NCBI GenBank assembly: GCA_930367215.1
Contig: OV884057.1
Span: forward strand, 252,552,830-252,616,829
From: Pollenia angustigena
Taxonomy: Eukaryota; Arthropoda; Insecta; Diptera; Polleniidae
Direction of reading: 5' to 3'
Length of the DNA stretch: 64,000 nucleotides
Program-made: the position numbers and the translations under genes
Shown: in pieces, positions 21,278-31,611 of the stretch
Numbering within the stretch: position 1 is the first letter of the stretch
Layout of the letters: each line of letters starts with the position of its first letter
Notes under the pieces: model-generated
Database searches by the model: none
Told to the model about the DNA's origin: nothing
Seen by the model: only the letters and a program-made list of their open reading frames with translations

Positions 21278-22014
21278 TACCCTCCACCACAATTAGTTGT
21301 GAAGAGGGTATATTAAGTTTGTCATTCCGTGTGAAACTTTTTTATTATTCATCTCAGACCCTATAAAGTATATATATTCTGGGTCCTTGAGTAATTTTAA
21401 GTCGATTTAGCCATGTCCGTCTGTCTGTCCGTCTGTTGAAAACACGCTCACTTTCGAAAAACTCAAAAGAAATAAAGAAACTTGGTGTCAAATTGCTTGT
21501 AGTTATCCTAAGCAGGGATAATCCAGCAAAATCGGTTCAATAGGATCTGAGCTATGAATCAAAATGTGGACCCAGCACCTAAAAAAAATTGATCATTTTG
21601 TTACAAAAACTAACATAAATGGTGCAAAAATGCACAGAATGATACAAGATTTCGCAACAGTTCGTTTTATTTAACTGGAAATCACGCTGTAAAATTTCTT
21701 GAAGATCCGTCCATGATTTACCCTACTCTCGGAAAACGGTATAGTAAGCCTAAAACCCTAACTAACAATGTAATCATAACAAATTTTGGCACGTCACAGT
21801 TAAATAGGACTAGAAATAAAAGTATTAAGTTTCGTGAAGATCGGTCTATAATATAAAACCTACTTCCGAAAAACAGTTTAGTACGCCTAAATCCGTAAAA
21901 AATAATGCTATCATAACAAAATTTGGTACATCACAGTTTCATTGAACGAGAAATAAGACTTTCAAATTTTGTGAAGAACGGTCCATCATTTACCATAGGC
22001 CCAATATAAAACCT
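21278..22014 (+). mobile_element. dispersed repeat R, left part (outer copy)
   Basis: Starts tataccctccaccacaatta...gtgaagagggtata, a terminal hairpin, followed by gaccctataaagtatatata and ccatgtccgtctgtctgtcc, a layout I know from widespread fly dispersed repeats. It has no coding capacity. The element is split: an RTE-like LINE enters at 22015 and a solo LTR at 26236, and the rest resumes at 27322. Other copies are at 24219-25229 (inverted) and 31612-32525. A non-autonomous (Helentron- or DNA-transposon-like) nature is inference. Confidence 0.75.
22003..22014 (+). repeat. 12-bp target-site duplication of the RTE-like LINE, left copy
   Basis: aatataaaacct here is repeated exactly at 26208-26219, defining the LINE boundaries at 22015 and 26207. 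Confidence 0.85.
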
Positions 22015-22358
22015 CCGCTTTGTGGATAATAAGTCAAACAATATCATCTTTATGATACTGCGTGAAATATTATCCACTTTTGGGAAGCATAGCTGAGTGC
22101 TACCGGACGCGTCACAGGTTGCGGATAGTGGTACGGCCCGTAGATATGCGGGGTAGCTGCTATTAGCAGTCGCGGACAGTCAGCGGTCACAAGAGGAGAG
22201 TCTCGGTGGGACTTTCGAGTTCCCAGCAAATACCGAGTTGCCAATGATCCTTGTGATGCCATGGCGAGTAATTGGCGCCATTAAATAACCAATCTCAAAA
22301 GCATGTCTGGAGGCTCCAACCGGCAGTCCCGGTACCAGACTCGGTTGCTATCGGCTAA

Positions 22359-24185
22359 TCATCGATACAATCTAAACTTGAACTGATTACTGAAACCACA
22401 GAAAATGAAAACCAAAATGATAACACACCGTTGACGACTTTCAGCTTTAAAACCCGGACTCGATTTGGAACTTGGAATATTAGAACGTTATTAGAAGCAT
22501 CACGATTAGAACAGATTTCAAAAGTTTGCAAAGAATATAATCTCTTATTTACTGGTCTTTGTGAAACAAGATGGCCAGATTATGGTGAAGTAAAAACAGA
22601 TGATGGCTACACATTTATATACTCTGGAAGACAAAGCGGATTACCAAGGGCGAGTGGTGTTGGGTTCTTACTATCCGAAGATGCGAAAAAAGCTCTAATT
22701 GAATGGCAGCCTTATTCAGATAGGATAATTTCTATTCGATTGCGCTCAAGGGTCAGAAACATAACCTGCATTCAATGTTATGCACCAACAGATATGGCCG
22801 ATATATCAGATAAAGAAGCCTTTTATAGTTTGTTGGAAAAGGTTGTAGCAGCCACAAAAAGAGGTGATATAGTCATATTGATGGGAGATATGAACGCGCA
22901 GGTTGGCAGTGATAATACCAATTTGGAGAAGGTTATGGGAAAACACGGCGTTGGCACCATGAACATAAATGGCGAATTGTTTACAGAGTTGTGCTGTAAA
23001 AACAACCTCGTTATTGGGGGAACACTTTTTCCACACAAAAGGGTGCATAAGATATCTTGGGTCTCGCCAGACCATCGTACAGAAAACCAAATTGACCACA
23101 TTTCAATTAGTAGGAAATGGAGAGGTTCCCTTACCGATGTACGAAATAGAAGAGGAGCCGATGGCTCTACAGACCACCATCTTTTGACTGGTGAGATAAG
23201 ACTCAAGGTTGCTGCCATAACAAGAGATCGAAATCATACACTACAGAGAAAATTTGCAATTGAGAAGCTTCATTTAGAAAATGTAAGGGATGACTATACA
23301 AACTCATTACGAAGTGCTTATCAAAACCTTAATGCACACAACTCAAGAGATTGGAAGGAAATAAAGGAAGTATTTCTAAGCGCTGCTAGGCAACATGTAG
23401 GTTACAAAAACAGAGATAGAAAAGTTTGGATGTCTGATCGAACTTGGAGTATAATTGAGGAAAGAAAAGAACTAAAATCAAAATTAAACAACGCTAAAAC
23501 TCGATCTGCAAAACAAAATTTGCAAAGTCAGTATAGTACTATAGATCGACAAGTAAAGAAAAGTGCTCGACAGGATAAACGAAAATGGGCGGAAAACTTA
23601 GCCACTGAAGCTCAATCTGCAGCTGAAACACATAGATCAATGGATCTTTATAGAATAACAAAACAGCTCACTAGCCGATCATATATCGCTGGTCACCTTT
23701 TAAAAGACAATAATGGCGTACCGGTTACGTCTAAGGAAGAGCAACTGAAAATTTGGACTGATTACTATAACAATATGCTCTCAACAACACCTACAACCTC
23801 TGAATGGAACTGCCAATGCGAATATCATGAAGAAAGCACTTATATAGATGTGAGTTGTCCCAACATTACAGAAGTTGAAAATGCAATAAAGTCCCTCAAG
23901 AACAATAAAGCAGCTGGTATTGACTCTATATCTCCAGAACTTCTAAAAGTCGACCCTTCCACTAGTGCACTTATCATTAAACCGATCGTTGATGACTTTT
24001 GGAACCTAAAGTGTTTGCCATCCGAGCTTAAAGAAGGTGTTATTATCAAACTTCCTAAAAAAAGGGAACCTTTCAAAATGCAAAAACTGGAGAGGAATAA
24101 CGCTTCTAAGTCTGATCAACAAAACCATAACACGCATCATCTACACGAGGTTGTCACCTACATTTATGAACGACCTAAGATGTGA
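22359..24185 (+). pseudogene. RTE-type apurinic endonuclease and N-terminal reverse transcriptase
   Basis: A 5' frame, open from 22359 without a visible ATG, encodes an RTE-type endonuclease. Its blocks are RFGTWNIRTL, FTGLCETRW (catalytic Glu), CIQCYAPTD, ILMGDMNAQVG, HRTENQIDHISISRKW and GSTDHHLLTG (final Asp-His). All core endonuclease residues are present. A long basic linker follows, then the start of RT: AIKSLKNNKAAGIDSISPEL and GVIIKLPKK. A frameshift at about 24060 then diverts the frame; the true continuation lies in the frame of 24037-24261. The protein is annotated in many genomes as 'craniofacial development protein 2-like' because an RTE endonuclease was captured in a cattle gene. 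Role: target-site nicking for target-primed reverse transcription. Confidence 0.9.
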
Positions 24186-24218
24186 ACAAGCTGGCTTTAG
24201 ACCTGGCCGCTCCTGTGT
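24037..24218 (+). pseudogene. RT domain continuation in shifted frame
   Basis: Continues the LINE RT after the frameshift: LKKGNLSKCKNWRGITLLS, RLSPTFMNDLRCEQAGFRPG and RSCVNQ. These are the RT blocks just before catalytic motif A. Similarity stops at about 24218 where tgaaccaatcatccc is shared with repeat R, giving a microhomology junction. Confidence 0.85.
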
Positions 24219-25229
24219 GAACCAATCATCCCAAATTCTGCAAAGTGATTTCTGGTATTAAAAAACATAAATTTCAATACAGCGGTGCAATTAGTTACAG
24301 CGTTTGCAGTGAATTTCAGGCTGCTAAAATGGGATCTAAGGTAAATTATGAACCGTATATCACAAAATTGCATAACATTTTTACTGGCCATATGAAGATA
24401 AGTTGGAAGAAAGTTTACCGCAATATCTATATCTGCTGCGGTTTTAGGCGTATTGAATTATTTTACCAGAGTGGGCTATATATGGGGCCTATGGTAAATT
24501 ATGGAATTTCACAGTGTCATTTCAATTCCTACAAAACTGTTACGTACCAATTTCTATTATGATTGCATTGTTAACTACGGTTTCAGGCGTACTAAACTGC
24601 TTTCCGGAAGTAGGGTTTATATGGGGCCTTGGGTAAATTATAGACCGATCTTCACACAACTTCACAGTGTCATTTCTAGTCCTATTAAACTGTGACTTGC
24701 CAAAATTTGTTATGATATCATTGTTAATTAGGGTTTTAGGCGTACTATACTGTTTTCCGGGAGTAGGGCTTATATGGAGTTTAGGGTAAATTATTGACCC
24801 ATCTTAACGAAATCCTACAGCATGATATCCAGTCGAATAAAACGAATTTTTGCAAAATCTTATACCATTCTGTACATTATTCCACAATTTATGTTAGTTT
24901 TTGTAACGAAATTAGCAATTTTTTTAGGTGGTGGTTCCACATTTTGATTCATGGCTCTGATCCTACCGAACCGGTTTTTGCTGGATTTCAATCTCAACCT
25001 GCTTAGGATAACTACAAGCAATTTGACACTAAGTTTTTATTATTTGTTTTGAGTGTTTCGAAAGTGAGTGTATTTCAACAGACGGACATGGCAAAATCGA
25101 TTTAGAATTACTCAAGGACCCAGAATTTATGTACCTTATGGGGTATGAGATGAAAAATAAAAAATTTTCACACGGAATGACAAACTTAGTATACCCTCTT
25201 CACAACTTTTTGCAGTGGGGGGTATAACA
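24219..25229 (-). mobile_element. dispersed repeat R, inverted copy inside the LINE
   Basis: Reverse complement of the outer R copy. It begins with aaccaatcatcccaaattct (compare 28286-28305 inverted), passes through ~150-bp tandem units (tagtacgcc...aaaattt), and ends with the gtccgtctg block and ...aagttgtgaagagggtat terminal hairpin (inverted) at about 25150-25229. It lies where the RT catalytic motifs should be. Confidence 0.8.
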
Positions 25230-25500
25230 GCTACGGAATATGTTGAAATGTACTTAAACTAATGGTGTACTTAAACTTAATGTGTTTCCACAAAAAAGTA
25301 CCACATTGTTAAGAAGTGCATGTATATAACGTCTTGCCAACATTCTTTTAATGCAATTTGTTATTTGACGATAACAAAACACAAAATTTAATCAAACTGC
25401 TATTAACCCATTAAGGCCCGAGCCATGATCCCATTGAGCTATAATGATGAAATCTTTAAAATTTTATTTTTTATACCTAAATTTGAAAAAAAAACTAAAT
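25230..25500. other. unassigned spacer with a piggyBac-like terminus
   Basis: At 25403-25424 TTAACCCATTAAGGCCCGAG closely resembles the left end of the element at 32532 (TTAA CCCATTAAGGACGG). It may be a truncated relative. No partner end is visible in this block. The rest is AT-rich without coding capacity. Confidence 0.45.
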
Positions 25501-26193
25501 AGTCTCCGGGTAATCAACTTTGCAAAAACAAAAGTAATGCGAATTAACACCAACAATACAACAAAGCTCAAAATAAATGAAAATGAATTAGAAGATGTAA
25601 GCAGCTTTTGTTACTTAGGAAGCATAATTTCTACCTCTGGAGGATCTGATGACGATATCAAAAGTCGTATAAATAAGGCTAAGCAGGCATTTGGAGCTCT
25701 ACAACCCGTATGGAGATCCTCTCAGTACTCAATAAAAACAAAATTACGGCTTTTTTCCTCAAATGTAACATCCACCCTTCTATATGGTTGTGAATCCTGG
25801 AACACTTCTCAACGCCAGATTAACAGCCTGCAGGTTTTTGTCAATAAATCCCTAAGAAGAATCCTTCACATTTTTTGGCCAGCAACAATATCAAACACTG
25901 AGCTGTGGAGGAGGACAAACCAGATACCTGTTCAAAGTGAAATCCTCAAGAGAAAATGGAATTGGTTGGGTCATATCTTAAGAAGACCACAAGAAGATAT
26001 TGCACGAATGGCAATTGACTGGAATCCACAAGGCAGTAGGCGACCAGGAAGGCCATCTCATACTTGGAGAAGAATGCTTGAAAGTGAAATACAATCAACT
26101 CGAAAAAGCTGGCGTGAAATAAAAAATTTGGCAGAAGACAGATCAGAATGGAAGAAGTTTGTTGTGGCCCTATGTTCCTCCATGGAACCTTAG
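25501..26193 (+). pseudogene. RTE-like LINE, C-terminal RT/thumb tail
   Basis: From about 25512 the frame encodes INFAKTKVMRI, SSFCYLGSIISTSGG, INKAKQAFGALQPVWRS, LLYGCESWNTSQRQINSLQV, LRRILHIFW and HILRRPQEDIARMAI, with GRPSHTWRRMLESEI near the end. This is the conserved tail of RTE-like and related LINE polymerases (YLGS; YGCE.W; lRrIl; LGH..R; GRP..tWrr). It is uninterrupted to the stop at 26191-26193, so this half decayed little. It is missing the upstream RT catalytic core. The first ~20 codons of the open frame (25444-25505) belong to the spacer. Confidence 0.9.
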
Positions 26194-26207
26194 GATTAAA
26201 TATATAT

Positions 26208-26219
26208 AATATAAAACCT
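26208..26219 (+). repeat. 12-bp target-site duplication of the LINE, right copy
   Basis: aatataaaacct, identical to 22003-22014; the interrupted R unit resumes here with ataaaacctacttccggaaa. Confidence 0.85.
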
Positions 26220-26527
26220 ACTTCCGGAAAACAGTTGTAACGACGAGTTTTTCACCTTATGCTGGGGTAGAGCTCGCGGCTCCCAGGGTTCGTTACAAAA
26301 ATTTATTTAATGACCAGAGAAATGAAACAACGGACTCGCTCTTTTCTTCAAACGATATAAGCCGTACGCTCAGTTTATTTGTTTCTCTTAATTTTACAAT
26401 TTTACTGCAATAGTTGGCAAATTAAATATAAAACTCTCGGGACGGAACCGACAACACACACGAGGATAGCGACGCGACACACACGACGGCTTAGACAGAA
26501 AGGCCAAGGTAGCCAAGGAGAAGGCAG

Positions 26528-26581
26528 ACGACAAACCAAGAGAATTTAGTCTACACCGCTGTTCTCTTGCTTTGCAGTCGT
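26528..26581 (-). promoter_or_regulatory. stem-loop class I, copy 1
   Basis: Plus-strand coordinates: inner stem CAAGAGAA (26537-26544) with TTCTCTTG (26562-26569) closes the 17-base loop TTTAGTCTACACCGCTG. After an asymmetric internal loop, an outer stem ACGAC (26528-26532) pairs with GTCGT (26577-26581). Confidence 0.75.
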
Positions 26582-26594
26582 TACCGGGCGGTCT

Positions 26595-26645
26595 ACTACA
26601 CGTCGAGAGAATTTAGTCTACACCGCTGTTCTCTCGAGGTGCAGT
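26595..26645 (-). promoter_or_regulatory. stem-loop class I, copy 2 with compensatory change
   Basis: Same 17-base loop as copy 1. The inner stem is CGAGAGAA / TTCTCTCG: the second pair is G-C where copies 1 and 3 have A-T. The outer stem ACTACAC (26595-26601) pairs with GTGCAGT (26639-26645) with one A-C mismatch, and is unrelated in sequence to the outer stems of copies 1 and 3. Confidence 0.75.
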
Positions 26646-26697
26646 ATTACCCTGCTCTCTAGCGCTGTCTCACGATAGTCAGGAAAAAAGGTCAGAA

Positions 26698-26748
26698 AGG
26701 AAACCAAGAGAATTTAGTCTACACCGCTCTTCTCTTGCAATCTTTCCT
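26698..26748 (-). promoter_or_regulatory. stem-loop class I, copy 3
   Basis: Inner stem CAAGAGAA / TTCTCTTG around TTTAGTCTACACCGCTC (last loop base differs). Outer stem AGGAAA (26698-26703) pairs with TTTCCT (26743-26748). Confidence 0.75.
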
Positions 26749-26760
26749 AGCAACGAGTGG

Positions 26761-26798
26761 GATCAAATGAAAGAAGTGTAACCTCTCTTCAAATGATC
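26761..26798 (-). promoter_or_regulatory. stem-loop class II, copy 1
   Basis: GATCA-aa-TGAA-AGA encloses the loop AGTGTAACC and pairs with TCT-(c)-TTCA-aa-TGATC. Four short helices are separated by symmetric or single-base bulges. Confidence 0.75.
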
Positions 26799-26812
26799 GC
26801 TAGATATTAGTA

Positions 26813-26840
26813 AGCTGTAGAAGTGTAACCTCTCACAGCT
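26813..26840 (-). promoter_or_regulatory. stem-loop class II, copy 2
   Basis: AGCTGT-AGA, loop AGTGTAACC, TCT-(c)-ACAGCT. Loop, AGA/TCT closing helix and single-C bulge are identical to class II copy 1, while the outer helix is different in sequence but fully complementary. Confidence 0.75.
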
Positions 26841-26870
26841 AAATAAGACCTTACCCGTTTGCCGGCTGCC

Positions 26871-26911
26871 GACTGACTCACCGGTTTAATGGTACGTACT
26901 CCGCTTTTATA
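26871..26911 (-). promoter_or_regulatory. LTR core promoter: TATA box and initiator-like site
   Basis: On the minus strand TATAAAAG occupies 26911-26904 and TCAGTC, an arthropod initiator match, 26876-26871. The spacing (about 37 bases from the first T of TATA to the A of the initiator) is somewhat longer than usual, so the exact start site is uncertain. Confidence 0.6.
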
Positions 26912-27321
26912 CTGTTTGCCGGTGTACATTTACACACTCATACTAATATAATTATTTATCATGGTTGCTCATAAGTGTATGTTGTCGTGTCCTACTCCTT
27001 TCTACTCGCCACCAGATGGCGGAAGCCATCGGTCCGTTAATTTCAAAATTAGTAAATAAATGAATTCTTATTTAATACAAATAATAATTAAAGCACGAAG
27101 ATAATATAAATTATAGAATTCACTCTAGCAAGAAAATTAAGTTAAACATAATATGAATTCATTCACTCAAGGATAATATAAGCTATGCAATACGGTGTAA
27201 CACAAAATATAATAATAAATTCAAATAATTATGATTCATCTTGGGCCGGATTGGTCTGGTGTGGTGGTGTAGTCTAGGGCATGTGACTCAAAAACGAGTG
27301 CTCCGACTTTTGGTCGTCACA

Positions 27322-28310
27322 CAGTTTAGTACGCCTAAATCCGTAAAAAATAATGCTATCATAACAAAATTTGGTACATCACAGTTTTATTGAACGAGAA
27401 ATAAGTCTTTAAAATTTTGTGAAGAACGGTCCATCATTTACCATAGGCCCCATATAAACCTTACTCCCGGAAAACAGCTTAGTAAACCTAAATCCGTAAA
27501 AAATAATGCTATCATAACAAAATTTGGAAGATAAAAGTTTAACAGGACTAGAAATAAGACTGTGAAATTTCGTGAAGATCGGTCCATAATTTACCATAGG
27601 CCCCATATAAACCTTACTCCCTGAAAAAAGCTTAGTACGCCTAAAAACGTAAAAAATGCTATCATAACAAAATTTGGAACATAAAAGTTTTACAGAACTA
27701 AAAATAAGACTGTGAAATAACGTGAAGATCGGTCCATAATTTACCATAGGCCCCATATAAACCTTACTCCCGGAAAATAGCTTAGTACGCCTAAAAACGT
27801 AAAAAATAATGCTATCATAACAAAATTTGGAACATAAAAGTTTTACAGGACTAGAAATAAGACTGTGAAATTTCGTGAATGTCAGTTTATAATTTACCCT
27901 AGGCCCCATATAAACTTTACTCCCGAAAAACAGCTTAGTACGCCTAAAAACGTAAAAAATAACGCTATCATAACAAAATTTGATACATCACAGTTTTATA
28001 GAACTAGAAATGATACTGTGAAATTTGGTGAAAATCGGTGCATACCTTACCATAGGCCTCATTTAAAGCCCACTCTGGTAAAATAATTAAATACGCGGTA
28101 AACTTTCCTCCAGTTTAGCTTCATAAGGCCAGAAAAAATGTTATGCAATTTTGTGATATACGGTCCATAATTTACCTTAGATTCCATTTTAGCAACATTC
28201 TGAAATTCACTGCAAACGCTTAAACTAATTGCACCGCTGTATTGAAATTTATGTTTTTTAATGCCAGAAATCGTTCTGCAGAATTTGGGATGATTGGTTC
28301 ATAGCTTACC
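27322..28310 (+). mobile_element. dispersed repeat R, right part with five ~152-bp tandem units
   Basis: Continuation of the outer R copy. Unit starts (cagttta/cagcttagtacgcct) lie near 27322, 27475, 27627, 27776 and 27931. Each contains tatcataacaaaatttgg and ggtccataatttaccatagg. The region after 28080 is non-tandem and ends near the block tgccagaaatcgttctgcag...gggatgattggttcatagc. The 166-codon minus-strand frame at 27409-27909 is a by-product of the tandem units lacking stops. Confidence 0.8.
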
Positions 28311-30698
28311 ATGGCTTTTATATAATATGTTCTCTTGAAAATCATTTAAGTTCAGCTTTAACTGATATTCTACTCAAACTTTTTAAAATTGATTCTGATT
28401 GTCGATCAATAATTGTATATAAACCGCAACAAATTTTAATGCAGATGTCTATTTTGACAAAGATTATAATAATAAATAGACATCATACAGATATTACTCC
28501 TTAAACATTCGAAGTGTCGGTACTCTAACTTGTTTTTTTGTAAAATTTGCATTCAAAACTAAATAAAACTATTATAAACGTAATTTTTAATTTCATACAA
28601 ATTGTTGCTGAAGTAGAAGTAGACACAACTTTTTTAAAAAACTTTAGTTAATTCAAATACTTTGGAAAGAAAGAAAATGGAAGAAAAAATGAAATTGTTC
28701 TGCCATTGTGAACGAAGTTTTAAGAAGAAACAAGATAGAAAAGAAAAAAAATGTTGCTTCCATTGTGAACGAAGCTTTAAGATATAACTAAACGCTATTT
28801 TACAAAATCTATTTAAAGCTGTTTGAATATATTTTATTGTATCATTAAAAAAAATAAGAAATCCTTATTGGGGTTCTTTAACTAACAAGAAAAAATTTAA
28901 AAATAAATTTCCTTTTAAAACCAAAAAATATTTTCTAATAAAAATGATTTAAATTTTAATTTAAAGAAATTTAAAAAAAACGAAGAACTTTTATTGCAAA
29001 ACTACAACAACAACCATCAGAAAATAAAAGTGAAATGTATCTTAACTTGAGCAGGTATATCATTAGCATTTTTTCTATTTATTTTCAAAAATATTTTACT
29101 TTTTTTATTTTTATTACATTCCTTTTGAATTTAATAATTTATGATCTGCTTTCTCTCACTGAAACTCTCACATAGACTTTACCTTTTATAGGCAGGTATT
29201 AAATAAATAACCGCAAAATGTTTTTGTTTGTTAATTTTTTTACTAAGATGAATCGCATTTTTTGTCTTAAAATATTTTTTATCCTGTATAAAAATCATAA
29301 AAATTTTTTGTTTTTGAAAAAAATAAATAACCAAAACTAGGCCCCTCTTTTAAAAGAGAGATTTAATTTAGCAGATAAGCAAACACACACATAAAATTTA
29401 GACTTAACAGGAAAATCGTTTCCATCATTTTTATGTGGTTCATAGAATAAATTTGCTCTGCTCCAGATAACACCAACCAAACGTTTTCATTCGTTTTTGC
29501 TGTCTTCTTTTTTTGTTCTCGTTTATTAATTTTATAGTTGAAAAAATAAGGTAAAAATACTTTTTGGCTAAAGAAAGAAACTTAAAGGAAAGAAATCTAC
29601 TGAGATGAGATTTTTCCTCTCCTTAGAAAATTTTTTTCAATAAACAATTTGCACCTTAATAAGAGGTGACTATTTAGAGATTATTTTATTTTAATACTTC
29701 TTCATTTCAAAAGTAACTTTTTTATGCAAAAAGGATTTTTTTCAACAATAAGTGTACCTACATTAATCAACCAGAAGGCATTTTAAACAAAAAGTACTTT
29801 TGGAAACGAAGAGAACTTTTGGAAGCAAATAGTTCTTTAGGAAACAAAAAGTACTTTTGGAAACAAAAAGTACATTTGCAAACAAAACGTCCTTTTTTTA
29901 TCAACAAGTCCTTTTCCACAAATTCCTTTATTTTATTTAAAAGCCTTTTTTACGAAGAGTAATCTTTAATCAAAAAATACATTTAATAAACAAAAAGTAC
30001 TTTTTTCCACCAAAAATACCTTTTAATTTAGATCTTTTTATGACCAAAATACCCTTCGTAGGCCAACAAACTAAATTTTAACTGAAAACAGCGTTTTCTA
30101 TAAAGGTGTTGCAAAAAGGTACATAAATAACAATATAAATATATGTATGTTTTCCTATCCGTACTAAAACTTAGTTTTTCTATAAAAGTAATTTTTTACT
30201 AGAACCGCTCTCTAACGCAAAGCTTTTGTAGGATAAAAAGGAAAAAAGAATGAAGGTGAGTACACACTTTGATGCATTCGCAAAGTTGCTACTTCTGCTT
30301 TCGCTGTTTATATAAAGTTGACAAACAACAACAAAACCTACAAAAGAACACAACATTTGTCAAAGTGCATTTGGTACGGAAAGATAAGATACAAAGTGCA
30401 AAAAACTCTGTCAAAATTAACTTTGCAAGACATTTAAGTTTTTAAAACTATTTTTACTAAAATCCTTATTCGTTTTTAAGGTAACTTTTTACTAAAAATT
30501 ATAATATAAATAAAGATGAGGGTACTTTTTTTTTACTAAACATTTATCTTTTTACAATAAATAACTTTTAACTTTAAACAATCTTTTTTTAAATAAACCT
30601 TTACCAAAAAGTACCAGAATATTTAAAAAATATTACATTCCTCTAATTCTCTAGTTTCATTTAACTAATTTATTTGTACATCTCTTGTTTTATTACAG
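28311..30698. other. AT-rich non-coding DNA with short repeats
   Basis: Two direct copies of cattgtgaacgaag(c/t)ttta lie near 28704 and 28761; the second is an exact 19-bp inverted partner of 21118-21136. Around 29790-29885 a degenerate ~20-bp unit (gaaacaaaaagtacttttgg) is repeated about four times, and weaker copies follow to ~30010. The sequence aatgaaggtgagtac at about 30248 could be a splice donor, but no exon is evident. Confidence 0.45.
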
Positions 30699-30768
30699 AT
30701 TTGCGTGGCTGTGAGTGTGCGTTTGTTTTTCTCAGCGCACCCATAAATTCTACTTCAACTAAAATGTG
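30699..30768 (+). other. possible small 5' exon with ATG next to a splice donor
   Basis: ttgttttattacag|A (acceptor AG at 30697-30698) is followed by 70 bp that end ...caactaaaATGTG|GTAAGTG. The polypyrimidine tract, the near-consensus donor GTAAGT, and a good insect start context (ctaaaATG) occur together. If real, it is a 5' UTR exon with only the first codon plus two bases of coding sequence, in a gene whose remaining exons lie outside the window. Short matches of this kind also arise by chance in AT-rich DNA. Confidence 0.3.
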
Positions 30769-31611
30769 GTAAGTGATGGAAAATTTAAAAAATTTATGTT
30801 TGTATAACATTTTCCCTCTTTTATTCTTTTTTCACGACGTTTACACTTATTACATTTTTTTCTCCAACTTGTTATTGAAGTTTTTCCAATGAAAATAGTG
30901 GTTATAACATGGTTGGATAATGATTATTCTTCATTATCATTTCGATGATAAAGAATAATGGAAATAGTTCATGGTATTTAGAGAATGTAAACAGTTTTAA
31001 TTTTGTATTCTTTTGTCAATTTTCCTTTTTCTTATGATACTTTCTACTCGCTTTTGCAAAAAGGTTGTAAGAATAAAAGTAAATATTTTTTTGACTTTCA
31101 TTCTCATTAGCATAACTTTATACACATACGGCACTCACTTTTCAAGTGGGACGGATAGTAAAGGTCTTATGTTAAAATGTTTGGCACTTAAAACAAAAGT
31201 CTTAATTTAATCTAAGAGTTTTCACTTTAAATACTTTAATTAACAATATAAATTATATGAACTTAACTATCCAAATTTAGGGTATACCTACACCAAATAA
31301 TTAAAATAAGAATGAAAACTTAATATTTTAATGAGGTTTCCCATTTATAGTTGGAGTAGCTGTACATTGATAAACACGAAATACTATTTTCGTAAGAATT
31401 GGATGTTTGGGATAAGAGGGACTAGAATCTTAAACGTTTCCTATGGTTTAGGGTCAAACCAATTTTGCAGGAGCTTAGTTTTATGATAAGCTTTTAAAAC
31501 GGCTTTTTGAGAAAAATTTTCATTGGGGCGTATGATTAATTAACATTCTAAGATAAATATTGGGTATACGCATAACTGCATATTAAACAGAACAAAATTT
31601 GTCGTTTTTAG
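30769..31611. other. AT-rich non-coding DNA
   Basis: No recognisable gene or repeat. A short imperfect palindrome (gataatgattattcttcattatcatttcgatgataaagaataat) lies around 30917-30959. Confidence 0.4.

Larger units (their letters stand above)
22015..26207 (+). mobile_element. RTE-like non-LTR retrotransposon, broken, with a foreign insert
   Basis: Bounded by the 12-bp duplication aatataaaacct. The order is: a relatively GC-rich 5' leader (22015-22358), endonuclease and N-terminal RT (22359-24218), a non-LINE block (24219 to ~25500), the C-terminal RT tail (25501-26193), and a short tail ending ttaaatatatataat. RT motifs between FRPGRSCVNQ and the C-terminal INFAKTKVMRI block are missing, including the YxDD box. 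The foreign block therefore replaces rather than merely interrupts the RT core, or the core was deleted as well. Not mobile. Confidence 0.85.
26236..27321 (-). mobile_element. solo LTR of an LTR retrotransposon (Ty3/gypsy-like), 1086 bp
   Basis: The element starts TGTAACGACGAG and ends GGTCGTCACA, so it has TG...CA ends inside short inverted repeats (TGTrACGAC). It is flanked by the 4-bp duplication cagt (26232-26235, 27322-27325) within an R unit. Promoter signals show that it reads on the minus strand: TATAAAAG at 26911-26904, an initiator-like TCAGTC at 26876-26871, then a long transcribed segment, and AATAAA-type signals near 26379 and 26307. No internal region or primer-binding site is present, so it is a recombination-derived solo LTR. 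The transcribed part carries five stem-loops. The gypsy assignment rests on end sequence and TSD length only. Confidence 0.75.

Noticed and set aside
22431..22433. TTG as start codon of the LINE ORF
   Set aside because: The frame is open upstream to 22359 and eukaryotic starts are ATG; no in-frame ATG is visible before the endonuclease domain, so the true start is unknown or lost.
27409..27909. 166-codon minus-strand frame with repeated amino-acid blocks
   Set aside because: It is a by-product of the ~152-bp tandem units of repeat R having no stop in that frame; no signature of a real protein repeat.
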